31,193 nt of DNA from Firmicutes bacterium UBA7523 (GCA_002479415.1 DLMZ01000048.1:27082-58274); one strand, 5' to 3'; positions 1 through 8,077 are shown, counted from the first letter of the stretch. Translations and numbers: made by a program. The notes: generated by a model not told the origin, from the letters alone.

Positions 1-16
1 GCGTCTTTTAACGTTA

Positions 17-535
17 CTAAGTAAATTTGGGAATAAACAGCATTTTGCCAGGGTGGAGATAACGGGGGTACTTAATTTTATTAAATTCAATTAATTGCTT
101 TTCAGTTATTTTGAAACGGGTGGCTATGCTCTTTACAGTATCTCCGGGTCGGACAAAATATACTTCTTTGCCTATGTGCTGAGGAATTATTACTTCTTCT
201 TCTTTCTCATAAATGATGACCGGGGTGCCGATTGGCGTCAGCGGATATATTTCTTCAACGTCTTCATTGTAAAGTCTTATGCAGCCCGCAGTTGCTGCAG
301 TTCCAACAGTCCATGGGTTAAACGTGCCGTGAATTCCGTGCCGTTGATAGGTAAATGCCATCCAACGTGTTCCAAGCCCGGGGTGGGGCTTGGGATTTTT
401 TTCGTATACCTTATACTCACCTAATGGCGTTGGTGTTTCAAGTTTTCCTATGGCAACCGGGTATGTTTTATAATATTGTCCTTGACGGTAAAAATCTAAT
501 TTTTTTAGTGCCCGGTTTATTTCTATTCGTGTCAT
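17..535 (-). CDS. L,D-transpeptidase (YkuD domain) with C-terminal LysM
   Basis: This 172-residue protein should form 3-3 peptide cross-links in peptidoglycan. The YkuD domain fills roughly residues 3-110 and shows the family signature: HGIHG at 66-70, then after a short gap the AGCIRL motif with the catalytic Cys at 85. A LysM peptidoglycan-binding domain follows at about 125-170 (YFVRPGDTVKSIA ... HPGKMLFIP). No signal peptide or membrane segment is present, as in B. subtilis YkuD, a spore-associated enzyme. The domain order is reversed relative to B. subtilis YkuD, where LysM comes first. The ATG is preceded by a GGGGAGG ribosome site (forward 544-550 region). A SigK-like promoter lies just upstream, and the gene diverges from sspF, so I infer a mother-cell role in spore cortex or coat maturation. 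The family call is very secure; the spore role is inference. Confidence 0.9.
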   Translation of the reverse strand: MTRIEINRALKKLDFYRQGQYYKTYPVAIGKLETPTPLGEYKVYEKNPKPHPGLGTRWMAFTYQRHGIHGTFNPWTVGTAATAGCIRLYNEDVEEIYPLTPIGTPVIIYEKEEEVIIPQHIGKEVYFVRPGDTVKSIATRFKITEKQLIEFNKIKYPRYLHPGKMLFIPKFT

Positions 536-561
536 CTCGGTTCCTCCCCAAATGCTTTATA

Positions 562-590
562 TATATTATGACAGGCTAGCTTATTTGGTC
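562..590 (-). promoter_or_regulatory. Candidate SigK promoter of the L,D-transpeptidase gene
   Basis: Read on the minus strand, GACC (forward 587-590) is followed after 16 nt by CATAATATA (forward 562-570). This fits the SigK pattern of an AC-containing -35 box, a 15-17 nt spacer and CATANNNTA. Transcription would begin about 20 nt before the start codon, leaving room for the ribosome site. The motif is short and the region is AT-rich, so the call is moderate. Confidence 0.5.
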
Positions 591-625
591 ATTTTATATT
601 TTAGTGAAAATATTAAATATTTACA

Positions 626-656
626 GTGATATTGCATAATATTTAAGTCGATAATA
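626..656 (+). promoter_or_regulatory. Possible SigG promoter of sspF
   Basis: GTGATA (626-631), an 18 nt spacer and GATAATA (650-656) approximate the SigG boxes (GNATR and CATNNTA), with one mismatch in each. A second possible -10, CATAATA at 635-641, is a perfect box but lacks a well-spaced -35. Forespore control is expected for this gene family. The region is AT-rich, so this is only a candidate. Confidence 0.35.
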
Positions 657-697
657 TAAATGCGTCTTAATGTTCAAAATTAAGGGAGTTGAGGCTA

Positions 698-877
698 ATG
701 AGTTTAAGGCGAAATAGAATTATGTCAGAGAAGCTTAAGGAAGAATTAGCTGAGGAGCTTGGTGTAGCTAATCTTGTGCGCGCAGAAGGCTGGGGAAATG
801 TATCCTCCAGGAACTGCGGTAATTTAGTTAAGCTTGCCATTGAACGTGCCGAACGTGCTTTGATGGAAGAACGATAG
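698..877 (+). CDS. sspF: Small acid-soluble spore protein, SspF type
   Basis: This 59-residue protein belongs to the alpha/beta-type small acid-soluble spore proteins, which coat and protect DNA in the forespore. It matches the minor SASP SspF of B. subtilis along its length: an arginine-rich start (MSLRRNRIMSE), the ELAEELG segment typical of the GPR protease site region, GWGN, and the C-terminal NLVKLAIERAE helix. The ATG at 698 is chosen because AAGGGAG (682-688) sits 9 nt upstream; the earlier TTG at 689 directly abuts that site. Position agrees too, since sspF lies just upstream of ispE in Bacillus, although here a kinase gene is inserted between them. A terminator follows at once, so it is probably monocistronic. 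Confidence 0.92.
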   Translation: MSLRRNRIMSEKLKEELAEELGVANLVRAEGWGNVSSRNCGNLVKLAIERAERALMEER

Positions 878-884
878 ACGCATT

Positions 885-913
885 GGATATGCCGGAAGGC
901 ATATCCTTTTTTT
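885..913 (+). terminator. Rho-independent terminator of sspF
   Basis: A perfect 9-bp stem GGATATGCC / GGCATATCC with a GGAA loop is followed by seven T residues. It lies 8 nt after the sspF stop codon. Confidence 0.9.
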
Positions 914-935
914 ATCGTTGTCTTTTCTTTGAGGG

Positions 936-962
936 AAAGGAATTTATCTCATGATGTGGAAT
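936..962 (+). promoter_or_regulatory. Strong candidate SigH promoter of the histidine kinase gene
   Basis: AAAGGAATT (936-944), 11 nt, then GTGGAAT (956-962) matches the SigH consensus RNAGGAWWW-N11-12-RNNGAAT at every defined position. It lies about 100 nt before the kinase start. The same architecture with the same 11-nt spacer occurs before spoVG in this window, the classic SigH target. Confidence 0.7.
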
Positions 963-1059
963 ATAAAATTATGTTTGTTGATAGCCAAAAGAGGACGTAT
1001 TCTGGGGATTGCGGGAAGTGTCCGTTTAAAAAAATATCATTTCCGGGAGAGTTAATGAG

Positions 1060-2700
1060 ATGGTTTATGAGAACAGAGAAGACTTTTTTCTAAATATCCT
1101 GATGGATTATATCCTCCTCAATCAAATTGTTTCAGGTTCTTTCGGAGAACAATATTTGCATAAAATAGGCATAAAATATGGCATGAGGCTTGAGGATCAA
1201 TACAGAAGAGAGTATATGCATGCTCAAAACTTAACAATTGAACAGCTGGCGGATTTGTCGTCATCTTTTTTTAATAATCTTGGGGGAGAGTGTACATCGC
1301 AAATATCGGAAGACAAGCTTATTTTAAGCTGTTACTCTTGTCCGTTTGGGCACTTGGCACTTAAAGCGCCTGAGGTTTGTTTAATACATACCAGCTTAAT
1401 CGGAGGCATTGCCGCTAGAAACTTTCCCTATTGCAAGGGACATCTTGAAAAAAGCATTGCTGCCAAAAGCTCAATGTGCCGCATTGTTTTTTTTCTTGCT
1501 GAAACAGGAGAGGCGGTATGTTCTGAGGGGACTGAATTTGAAAAGAATCCCTCGTCGTATTTTCTTAGCAGTAATGAAGTTACAGCATTCAATGAAGGAC
1601 GAATAATTGACAATGCTATATATGAGCAGTATTTAGAGAGCCTGGAGAGCGTGCAGTCTATTCATCGTGAATTAGAATTCGAATATAATCAACTTAAAGA
1701 TGAAATATTTACAGGTTTAAACCTGGGTGTATTATCAGTTAATGATAGCTGTAAAATTACATATATGAATAAAACTGCACAGCAGCTTCTTAATGTGCAA
1801 AACTATTGGGATACGACGGTAACGGAAAATTTTCAGAGGATACTGGAAAAAACTATAAATACCGGAGCAAGCGTTAACCAAGAAGTAATAGTTATGCCCT
1901 TCCCGGAAGAATCAAAGTTTTATTCGTTTAATGTTGCACCTTTAAACGATGAAAACGGCAGTGTGAACGGAGCAATAAGCGTTTTTCAGGATATTACTGA
2001 GCAAAAGACACTGGAATCTGAGCTTTTGCAGATGGAGAAGTTTTCTCTGGTTGCCGAGTTAGCTGCAGGAACGGCGCACGAAATTAGAAACCCTATGACT
2101 ACTTTAAAGGGTTTTCTGCAATTTCTTTCTAAGGAGTTTAAGCCCGAAACGAAAGGTCATGAATACTGTGCTTTGATGATTGATGAGATAGATTGTGCAA
2201 ACGCTATTGTCAAAGAGTTTTTATTGCTGACAAAGCCTGCTGCTCCCAAGCTAAAGCAGATTGATTTACATGTAATTCAGGAAGAAATATTTTTATTAAT
2301 TGAAAGCAAGTCTCTGCTGGAAAACGTTGAACTTGTAAAAAGCTATGCAAAAGGATTGCCGCTGGTTTATGCGGATCCCGCGCAGATTAAGCAAGTTTTT
2401 CTTAATCTAGCCACAAATGCTATTCAATCAATGCCAAATGGTGGACAGCTGCAAATTTCCACGTTTGTGATTAAAGAAAAAATATATGTGGAATTTGAAG
2501 ATACAGGGTGCGGTATAAGCCAAGAACAATTGGTGAAAATATTTGATCCTTTTTATACTACAAAGGAGAGGGGAACAGGCCTGAGCTTATCAATTTCTTA
2601 CCGAATTATTGAAGCCCATGGAGGCCGTTTGTCAGTTAAGAGCTCAGTTGGTAAAGGGACGGTATTTATCATAGAACTGCCTGCCGCAGAAGGAAATTAG
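1060..2700 (+). CDS. Soluble PAS-domain sensor histidine kinase, candidate sporulation kinase
   Basis: This 546-residue kinase has no membrane segments. Residues 1-165 form a cysteine-rich sensor (C78, C91, C94, C107, C125, C140, C154; SCYSCPFG and YCKGHLEKS stand out) that resembles the MOD1/4-vinyl-reductase-like input domains of anaerobes; I am not certain of that family. A PAS domain spans about 210-315 and ends in the usual DITEQK. The HisKA phospho-acceptor is H340 in AHEIRNPM. The ATPase domain has the N box (NLATNAI, 450-455), DTGCG (481-485) and a slightly unusual G2 box, GTGLSLS. No response regulator gene adjoins it, so it is an orphan kinase, as Spo0A phosphorelay kinases usually are. 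With the SigH-like promoter upstream, like kinA in Bacillus, I infer it feeds Spo0A. The start has GGGAG about 10 nt upstream. Confidence 0.85.
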   Translation: MVYENREDFFLNILMDYILLNQIVSGSFGEQYLHKIGIKYGMRLEDQYRREYMHAQNLTIEQLADLSSSFFNNLGGECTSQISEDKLILSCYSCPFGHLALKAPEVCLIHTSLIGGIAARNFPYCKGHLEKSIAAKSSMCRIVFFLAETGEAVCSEGTEFEKNPSSYFLSSNEVTAFNEGRIIDNAIYEQYLESLESVQSIHRELEFEYNQLKDEIFTGLNLGVLSVNDSCKITYMNKTAQQLLNVQNYWDTTVTENFQRILEKTINTGASVNQEVIVMPFPEESKFYSFNVAPLNDENGSVNGAISVFQDITEQKTLESELLQMEKFSLVAELAAGTAHEIRNPMTTLKGFLQFLSKEFKPETKGHEYCALMIDEIDCANAIVKEFLLLTKPAAPKLKQIDLHVIQEEIFLLIESKSLLENVELVKSYAKGLPLVYADPAQIKQVFLNLATNAIQSMPNGGQLQISTFVIKEKIYVEFEDTGCGISQEQLVKIFDPFYTTKERGTGLSLSISYRIIEAHGGRLSVKSSVGKGTVFIIELPAAEGN

Positions 2701-2832
2701 AATGTATACTGCTAAATTAATACAAGGAAGTTGCGTAAGTATATATAGAAGATTGATTCATTAAAGCAATATCGAAAATTCTGCGCAGCTTTCTTAGCAG
2801 GATTAAGCTTATTATCGGCGAATACTGGAAAT

Positions 2833-3708
2833 ATGCAAAAGGTAGAAGAAAAAGCACGAGCAAAAATCAACTTAACTTTAGATGTTTTAAGTAAGCGTAC
2901 CGATGGCTATCATGAGCTGCTCACAGTTTTTCAAACAGTGGCTATGCATGATGCTCTGTCTTTATGCCGAAACAGCACAGGCTTAATTACTTTGTCAGTT
3001 GGGAATGCTTTGATTCCGTCGGACGGAACAAACCTTGCTGTGCAGGCGGCCTGCTTACTCCAAGAGCACTACGGGGTAAAAGAAGGAGTACATATAAACT
3101 TAAAGAAAGAAATTCCTATAGCAGCCGGGTTAGGTGGAGGCAGCAGTGATGCTGCCGCCGTATTGCGTGGTCTTATTCGTCTTTGGCAAATTCCCCTGGA
3201 GCCGCACATCCTTTACTCTTTTGCGGAAAAAATAGGGTCAGATGTTCCTTTTTGTCTTGAGGGCGGTACGGCGTTGGGTAGCAGCCGGGGAGAAAAAGTA
3301 GAAGCTCTTTCACCATGTCCGCATTTTTATGTTGTGCTGGCAAATCCGGGGCTTGCAGTATCTACAGCAGAGGTCTACCGAAAGCTTACATTAGGTGAGA
3401 TTCGGGAAAGCCCCGATACAGAGGCTATGTGCTCTGCCATTAATTCCGGGGATAGGGCAGGTGTGGAAGCTAACCTTGGCAATGTACTAGAAACAGCAAC
3501 TTTTCAGCTTTACCCGCAAGTGGCTGATTTAAAAAAGAGGATGTCTTTAGCCGGTTCCGCGCTGATGTGCGGAAGTGGCCCTACCGTATTTTCTTTACAT
3601 AATAGCCATGAAAATGCTGTGAAGTTATGTGTTTCATTACAAAAAGAGGGGTATAATGCTTGGGTAACGCAGACAGTTACGGAAAATCCACTGGAGGTGG
3701 GGAATTGA
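2833..3708 (+). CDS. ispE: 4-diphosphocytidyl-2-C-methyl-D-erythritol kinase
   Basis: IspE phosphorylates CDP-methylerythritol in the cytosolic MEP pathway to isoprenoid precursors. The 291-residue protein has the GHMP-kinase layout: N-terminal ARAKINLTLDVLSKR, the substrate segment DGYHEL, the ATP loop PIAAGLGGGSSDAAA near residue 100, and C-terminal CGSGPTVFSL. Length is normal for the family. The ribosome site is poor (GGAA only 2 nt from the ATG) and the 132 nt after the kinase gene shows no convincing promoter, so expression may be low. The stop codon overlaps the start of the next gene, indicating translational coupling. Confidence 0.96.
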   Translation: MQKVEEKARAKINLTLDVLSKRTDGYHELLTVFQTVAMHDALSLCRNSTGLITLSVGNALIPSDGTNLAVQAACLLQEHYGVKEGVHINLKKEIPIAAGLGGGSSDAAAVLRGLIRLWQIPLEPHILYSFAEKIGSDVPFCLEGGTALGSSRGEKVEALSPCPHFYVVLANPGLAVSTAEVYRKLTLGEIRESPDTEAMCSAINSGDRAGVEANLGNVLETATFQLYPQVADLKKRMSLAGSALMCGSGPTVFSLHNSHENAVKLCVSLQKEGYNAWVTQTVTENPLEVGN

Positions 3709-4454
3709 TTGATGTAGTAGTATTGGCGGGAACGGGTAAAGAGACATCTCTCACCTTGGGTGAAAAAGTTAAAAATAAAGCGTTTATTAATATTAGCGGA
3801 CGGCCTATGTTAAGCTATACGCTGGATGCTCTATGCGCGGTTGGTGCTGTAGGACGTATAGCGGTTGTAGGGCCTGAAGCGCAATTATCTCCCTTTATTG
3901 ACAGCCATGGTATTATCGCTGTTGCCGAAGGTGATAAAATCGCCGATAATATACACAGAGGGTTTGAGGCATTGCAGCCAGAACAGCACTTTCTTATTGT
4001 ATCTGCCGATATTCCACTTTTGACGCCAGGCGCCATAGAAGACTTTTTAGAAAGATGCGGTTCCTTTTCTTATGATTTCTATTACCCTATCATTAGCAAG
4101 GAAAATAGTGAAAAAAGTTATCCTGGAGTTAAGCGTACATATGCGCGATTGCGTGAAGGCACTTTTACAGGGGGTAATTTATTTCTTGTCAATTCGGCAA
4201 AGCTAGAGGAAAGCCTGCCACGATTTAACCGAATTTTTGAGATGAGAAAAAGTCCGCTAAAGTTGGTGTCTGTTTTAGGTTTTTCTTTTATGGTAAAACT
4301 TTTGAGCCGCAGATTATTAATAAAGGAAGTTGAAATGCGTATTCCCGCCTTATTGGGGATAAGCGCAAAAGCCATTGTTAGCAGTTTTCCTGAGATAGGT
4401 ACGGATGTGGATAAACCAAGCGACTTGGATCTTGTAAAGAAATTGTTGATATAG
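3705..4454 (+). CDS. MobA-like nucleotidyltransferase family protein
   Basis: This 249-residue protein looks like a cytosolic NTP transferase of the MobA/GT-A type. The N-terminal DVVVLAG is followed by GTGKETSL in place of the usual GGxGxRM loop. Other family marks are the lysine/GRPML segment (INISGRPMLSYTLDAL), the metal-binding SADIPLL, a TGGN segment, and the C-terminal GTDVDKPSDL typical of these enzymes. The TTG at 3705 is chosen because GGAGGTG (3692-3698) lies 6 nt upstream, and it overlaps the ispE stop codon. The substrate is unknown. Bacillus has purR-yabJ at this place instead. The altered nucleotide loop may mean reduced or different nucleotide specificity. Confidence 0.8.
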   Translation: MIDVVVLAGTGKETSLTLGEKVKNKAFINISGRPMLSYTLDALCAVGAVGRIAVVGPEAQLSPFIDSHGIIAVAEGDKIADNIHRGFEALQPEQHFLIVSADIPLLTPGAIEDFLERCGSFSYDFYYPIISKENSEKSYPGVKRTYARLREGTFTGGNLFLVNSAKLEESLPRFNRIFEMRKSPLKLVSVLGFSFMVKLLSRRLLIKEVEMRIPALLGISAKAIVSSFPEIGTDVDKPSDLDLVKKLLI

Positions 4455-4493
4455 TAAGCTTTTATGATATTTGGGCCGAAAAAAATAAGTGCT

Positions 4494-4542
4494 TGCTATA
4501 ATTTCCCATAAAAAAGAAGGAATTTATTTATTTGTGTGGAAA
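4494..4542 (+). promoter_or_regulatory. spoVG promoters: candidate SigH plus extended -10 SigA
   Basis: GAAGGAATT (4516-4524), an 11-nt spacer and GTGGAAA (4536-4542) match the SigH consensus except the last base. Just upstream, TGCTATAAT (4494-4502) is an extended -10 box for SigA, with only a weak TTGGGC -35 at a 20-nt spacing. spoVG is a classic SigH target in Bacillus, which supports the first call. Confidence 0.65.
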
Positions 4543-4586
4543 TAGCACCAATAAGTGGATAGACAGATATGAAAGGCGGTGAATTT

Positions 4587-4862
4587 GTGAGGGTTACCGA
4601 CGTTAGGGTCAGAAAAATGAACAATGACGGAAAAATGAGAGCAATTGTATCTATTACGTTAGATGATCAATTTGTTGTTCATGACGTGCGGGTAATTGAA
4701 GGCAATAACGGTTTATTCGTTGCGATGCCAAGTAAGCGGACACCGGACGGAGAGTTTAAAGATATTGCCCATCCGATTACATCTGAGACGCGCGAAATTA
4801 TTCAGTCTGCTGTACTTATGGCGTACTCAATGGAAAGAGAAAAAGAATTGGTTGAAGTGTAA
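4587..4862 (+). CDS. spoVG: Septation/sporulation regulator SpoVG
   Basis: SpoVG is a small nucleic-acid-binding regulator active in asymmetric septation, cortex formation and wider gene control. The 91-residue product matches the family core closely: VTDVRVRKMNNDGKMRAI, DDQFVVHDVRVIEG, NNGLFVAMPSKRTPDGEF and the HPITSETRE segment. The GTG at 4587 is chosen because AAGGCGGT (4573-4580) sits 6 nt upstream and the product then begins at the same point as Bacillus SpoVG; the ATG at 4569 would place the ribosome site inside the gene. It has its own promoter region and its own terminator, and lies upstream of glmU as in Bacillus. Confidence 0.96.
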   Translation: MRVTDVRVRKMNNDGKMRAIVSITLDDQFVVHDVRVIEGNNGLFVAMPSKRTPDGEFKDIAHPITSETREIIQSAVLMAYSMEREKELVEV

Positions 4863-4865
4863 AAC

Positions 4866-4887
4866 GGAGCAGGAGCTCCTTTTTTTT
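4866..4887 (+). terminator. Terminator after spoVG
   Basis: A short GC-rich stem GGAGC / GCTCC with loop AGGA is followed by eight T residues, directly after the spoVG stop. The stem is only 5 bp, so some read-through into glmU is possible. Confidence 0.7.
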
Positions 4888-4950
4888 ATGCCGAATTTAT
4901 TATAGAATACAAATGGGTAAAATAAGCAGGATGTACGAGGAGGCGAGAAT

Positions 4951-6333
4951 ATGGAAAAAATATCTGCGGTAATATTGGCGGCAGGTGAAGGAAAGCGAAT
5001 GAATTCAAAGTTGCCAAAAGTACTTCATGCTATTTGCGGACGCTCTTTGATTGACCATGTGTTGTCATCAGTTCGCCCGTTATCTCAGGAAATTATAGCA
5101 GTGATTGGTCATGGTGCAGAGAAGGTGCGAGAAGCGTTGGGAGATTCTGTGTTGTTTGCTGTTCAGGAAGAACAATTAGGTACAGGGCACGCTGTTCTGC
5201 AGGCAGCACCTCTATTTCCGCAAGAAGGAACTGTTTTTGTTCTTTGCGGCGACACCCCGCTTCTAACGGCAGAAATTATGGGGAATTTGCTGGAGGTTCA
5301 CAAAGATTGTGGTGCGGCAGCAACGGTGCTTACTGCTCATGTTCCTGATGCTGCGGGATATGGTCGCATGATACGTTCATCCGACGGCAGTTTGGTTAAG
5401 ATTGTTGAAGATAAGGATGCAACTGCTGAGGAGCGTCAAATTAACGAGATAAATACAGGAACTTATGTGTTTTCTGCAGCAGCCTTGCATGAAACGCTGC
5501 AAAGCCTAAGCAGTAATAATGCCCAGGGAGAATATTATTTGACGGACTGCATTGAACTGTTAATTGGAAAAGGCTTGCCGGTGTCGTCTTATAGCTTGGA
5601 AGACTATCGGCTTGCGCTGGGAGTAAATGATCGCAGTCAACTGTCTGAAGCAGCGCGGCTTCTCCGCAATAGGATTAATTTAAAACATATGGAGCAGGGA
5701 GTAACTATAATTGATACTGACGCCACATATGTGGATGTTGATGTTTCTATCGGGCGGGATACGGTCTTGTTGCCAAATACAATCATACTAGGGGATACGG
5801 TTATCGGCGAAGATTGCCAAATCGGGCCATGTACCGAACTCAAGAATTGTGAGGTCGGCAATGGTGTTTCTATTCGCTATTCAACAGCCGACAACAGTGT
5901 TCTGGAAGATGGGACAACAGTAGGCCCTTTTGCTAATTTGCGTCCAGAGACGATTTTGAGGCGTGGAGTGAAAGTGGGTGATTTTGTGGAAATTAAAAAA
6001 TCCGATGTCGGTCCTGGCTCGAAAGTGCCTCATCTATCATATGTGGGAGATTCTCAGATAGGCAGTGGAGTAAATATGGGTGCCGGAACTATTGTTGTAA
6101 ATTACGATGGAAGAAATAAGCATACAACCATAATTGAAGAAGGAGCCTTTATCGGTTGCAATAGTAATTTAGTTGCCCCCCTTCGCGTTGGGAAAGGTGC
6201 TTTTGTGGCAGCGGGTTCTACAGTGACCAAAGACGTCCCTGCGGGAGCCTTGTCTTTATCCCGCGCCCCTCAGGTGAATAAAGAAAAAATGGCAGAGAAA
6301 TTTATTGATGCTCAGCAATGTCGCGAATCGTGA
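4951..6333 (+). CDS. glmU: Bifunctional GlcNAc-1-P uridylyltransferase/GlcN-1-P acetyltransferase
   Basis: GlmU makes UDP-GlcNAc for peptidoglycan and teichoic acid precursors by acetylating glucosamine-1-phosphate and then transferring UMP. The 460-residue protein has both domains. The N-terminal pyrophosphorylase (about 1-230) shows LAAGEGKRMNSKLPKVLH and CGDTPLLT. The C-terminal left-handed beta-helix (about 250-440) has hexapeptide repeats, PHLSYVGDSQIG, the NYDG acetyltransferase segment and GAFIGCNSNLVAP. GAGGAGG about 8 nt before the ATG is a strong ribosome site. The order spoVG-glmU-prs is the conserved Bacillus one. Confidence 0.97.
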   Translation: MEKISAVILAAGEGKRMNSKLPKVLHAICGRSLIDHVLSSVRPLSQEIIAVIGHGAEKVREALGDSVLFAVQEEQLGTGHAVLQAAPLFPQEGTVFVLCGDTPLLTAEIMGNLLEVHKDCGAAATVLTAHVPDAAGYGRMIRSSDGSLVKIVEDKDATAEERQINEINTGTYVFSAAALHETLQSLSSNNAQGEYYLTDCIELLIGKGLPVSSYSLEDYRLALGVNDRSQLSEAARLLRNRINLKHMEQGVTIIDTDATYVDVDVSIGRDTVLLPNTIILGDTVIGEDCQIGPCTELKNCEVGNGVSIRYSTADNSVLEDGTTVGPFANLRPETILRRGVKVGDFVEIKKSDVGPGSKVPHLSYVGDSQIGSGVNMGAGTIVVNYDGRNKHTTIIEEGAFIGCNSNLVAPLRVGKGAFVAAGSTVTKDVPAGALSLSRAPQVNKEKMAEKFIDAQQCRES

Positions 6334-6433
6334 CGGTTTATGCAGGAAAACTTGTTATGCAGGGCGAACCAAATAAGGAAAGTGCAAGATTAGGTAAAAA
6401 TTTTTACAGTCTGAACAAGCGGGAGGGTCTGGC

Positions 6434-7378
6434 GTGTATCGAGGTCGCAAAATGCAAATATTTAGTGGCACGGCAAATCAGGGGTTAACAGAGGAAATAG
6501 CACAGCATATAGGTGTTCCGTTAGGGATGGCGGAAGTAAAACGTTTTAGCGATGGTGAAATCAACATTTTTATTGGAGAAAGTGTTCGGGGTGCAGATGT
6601 TTTTATTGTTCAACCCATATGTTGTCCTGCCAATGAAAACCTCATGGAGTTGCTAATTATGATGGATGCGTTAAAGCGTGCATCAGCAAAAAGTATTAAC
6701 ACTGTGTTGCCGTATTATGGATATGCACGTCAAGACAGAAAGACAAGGGCCCGCGATCCGATTACTGCCAAGCTGGTTGCTGATCTTATAACGGCGGCTG
6801 GGGCAGACAGGGTAATAGCCATGGATCTCCATGCCGGCCAAATCCAGGGATTTTTTAATATTCCTGTGGATCATTTAAAAAGCTTGCCTATTTTAGCCAA
6901 GTATTTCGAGCAAAAAGAATTGAAGGATGCTGTGGTTATTTCTCCGGATATGGGTGGAGTTACACGAGCTCGCGAATTGGCTGAGAGATTAGAGCTTCCC
7001 ATTGCTATTATTGATAAGCGCCGCCCCGAGCCAAATGTGGCGCAGATAATGAACATCATAGGGGAAGTAAAAGGAAAAACTGTTATTATGATAGACGACA
7101 TCATTGATACAGCCGGAACCATAGCAAAAGGAGCTACAGCGTTGCTTGAGAGAGGCGCCAGGGAAGTATATGCTTGCTGTACCCATCCGGTTTTATCCGG
7201 TCCCGCGCTGGATAGGCTGGCTGCTTCACCAATAAAGGAGATAGTCGTGACTAATACTATACCAGTTTTGGCAGACAAAAAGTTGGACAAGGTTAGGGTT
7301 CTTTCTGTGGCGCCTTTGATTGGCGATGCTATTATACGTATTCATGAAGAGCTATCTGTGTCAAAATTGTTTGATTAA
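6434..7378 (+). CDS. prs: Ribose-phosphate pyrophosphokinase
   Basis: Prs makes PRPP from ribose-5-phosphate and ATP, feeding purine, pyrimidine, NAD, histidine and tryptophan synthesis. The 314-residue protein carries the class I features: RFSDGEI, the YYGYARQDRK ATP-binding region, DLHAGQIQGFF, and the PRPP loop MIDDIIDTAGT. The GTG at 6434 is chosen because GGGAGG lies 7 nt upstream and the product then has a normal-length N terminus; the ATG at 6452 would be short. It sits between glmU and ctc as in Bacillus. Confidence 0.97.
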   Translation: MYRGRKMQIFSGTANQGLTEEIAQHIGVPLGMAEVKRFSDGEINIFIGESVRGADVFIVQPICCPANENLMELLIMMDALKRASAKSINTVLPYYGYARQDRKTRARDPITAKLVADLITAAGADRVIAMDLHAGQIQGFFNIPVDHLKSLPILAKYFEQKELKDAVVISPDMGGVTRARELAERLELPIAIIDKRRPEPNVAQIMNIIGEVKGKTVIMIDDIIDTAGTIAKGATALLERGAREVYACCTHPVLSGPALDRLAASPIKEIVVTNTIPVLADKKLDKVRVLSVAPLIGDAIIRIHEELSVSKLFD

Positions 7379-7385
7379 TCCTCAT

Positions 7386-7415
7386 TTGACTTAATTATAC
7401 AAATTGGGGTATAAT
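7386..7415 (+). promoter_or_regulatory. SigA-type promoter of ctc-pth
   Basis: TTGACT (7386-7391), an 18-nt spacer and a perfect TATAAT (7410-7415) form a strong vegetative promoter about 33 nt before the ctc start. Confidence 0.75.
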
Positions 7416-7447
7416 ACCATAGATAATAGAGAGGGAGGATGTTTACT

Positions 7448-8065
7448 ATGGAGCGCATACAAGTCCCGGCAAAAGTACGGGCAATATCATCCAAAGGACA
7501 TCTTAGAGAACTTCGTTCGCAAGGTTTTGTGCCGTGTGTTGTCTATGGGAAAAATACAGATGCCGCTGCGGTGACGGTGGGGAGCAAGGATATTAGTGCC
7601 ATAATTAATTCACCGGCGGGCGCTAACACTTTAGTCGATTTAATTGTGGATGGAAAAACGGAAACTGTGATTATTAAAGAATTGAAAAGAGATATCTTGT
7701 TCCAAGAGCGCTTTGTTCATGTTGACTTTATGCAAATTTCCCTTAAAGATAAGCTTGAGGTCCAAGTTCCTGTAGTTTTAACAGGAGAAGCTCCCGGAGT
7801 TAAAGAGGGCGGTATTATTCAGCAGACTTTGCGCGAGGTTGCCCTAAAGTGTCTGCCAGCGGAAATTCCGGATCAGGTTGAATTGGATATCAGCGCTTTA
7901 GGTCTAGGGGAGACGTTAATTGTAGCCAATATAAAAGTGCCTATCGGCTCGGAAATTATAAGCGATACAGAAGAAGCTGTTGTTACCGTAGTTGCGTCAA
8001 AAGTTGCAGCCGATTCAGAAGAAGCCGATGTTTCTATTGAAGGTACTGAAAAAGAAGAAGAATAG
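7448..8065 (+). CDS. ctc: Ribosomal protein bL25, Ctc/TL5 form
   Basis: This 205-residue protein is the long Ctc/TL5 form of bL25, which binds 5S rRNA in the large subunit. The N-terminal bL25 domain (about 1-90) shows GHLRELRSQGFVPCVVYG and the conserved HVDFMQIS. The C-terminal beta domain (about 95-185) includes GVKEGGIIQQ and VALKCLPAEIPD, and an acidic tail ends the protein. The ATG at 7448 is chosen because GGGAGG (7433-7438) is 9 nt away; the ATG at 7439 touches it. The gene lies 12 nt before pth and probably shares its transcript. Confidence 0.93.
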   Translation: MERIQVPAKVRAISSKGHLRELRSQGFVPCVVYGKNTDAAAVTVGSKDISAIINSPAGANTLVDLIVDGKTETVIIKELKRDILFQERFVHVDFMQISLKDKLEVQVPVVLTGEAPGVKEGGIIQQTLREVALKCLPAEIPDQVELDISALGLGETLIVANIKVPIGSEIISDTEEAVVTVVASKVAADSEEADVSIEGTEKEEE

Positions 8066-8077
8066 AAGTGGATATTT

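Noticed and set aside
7386..7415. SigB-type promoter for ctc, as in B. subtilis
   Set aside because: GGGTAT is present but the upstream GTTTAA box is poor, while TTGACT-N18-TATAAT is a far better SigA match; most Clostridia also lack SigB.
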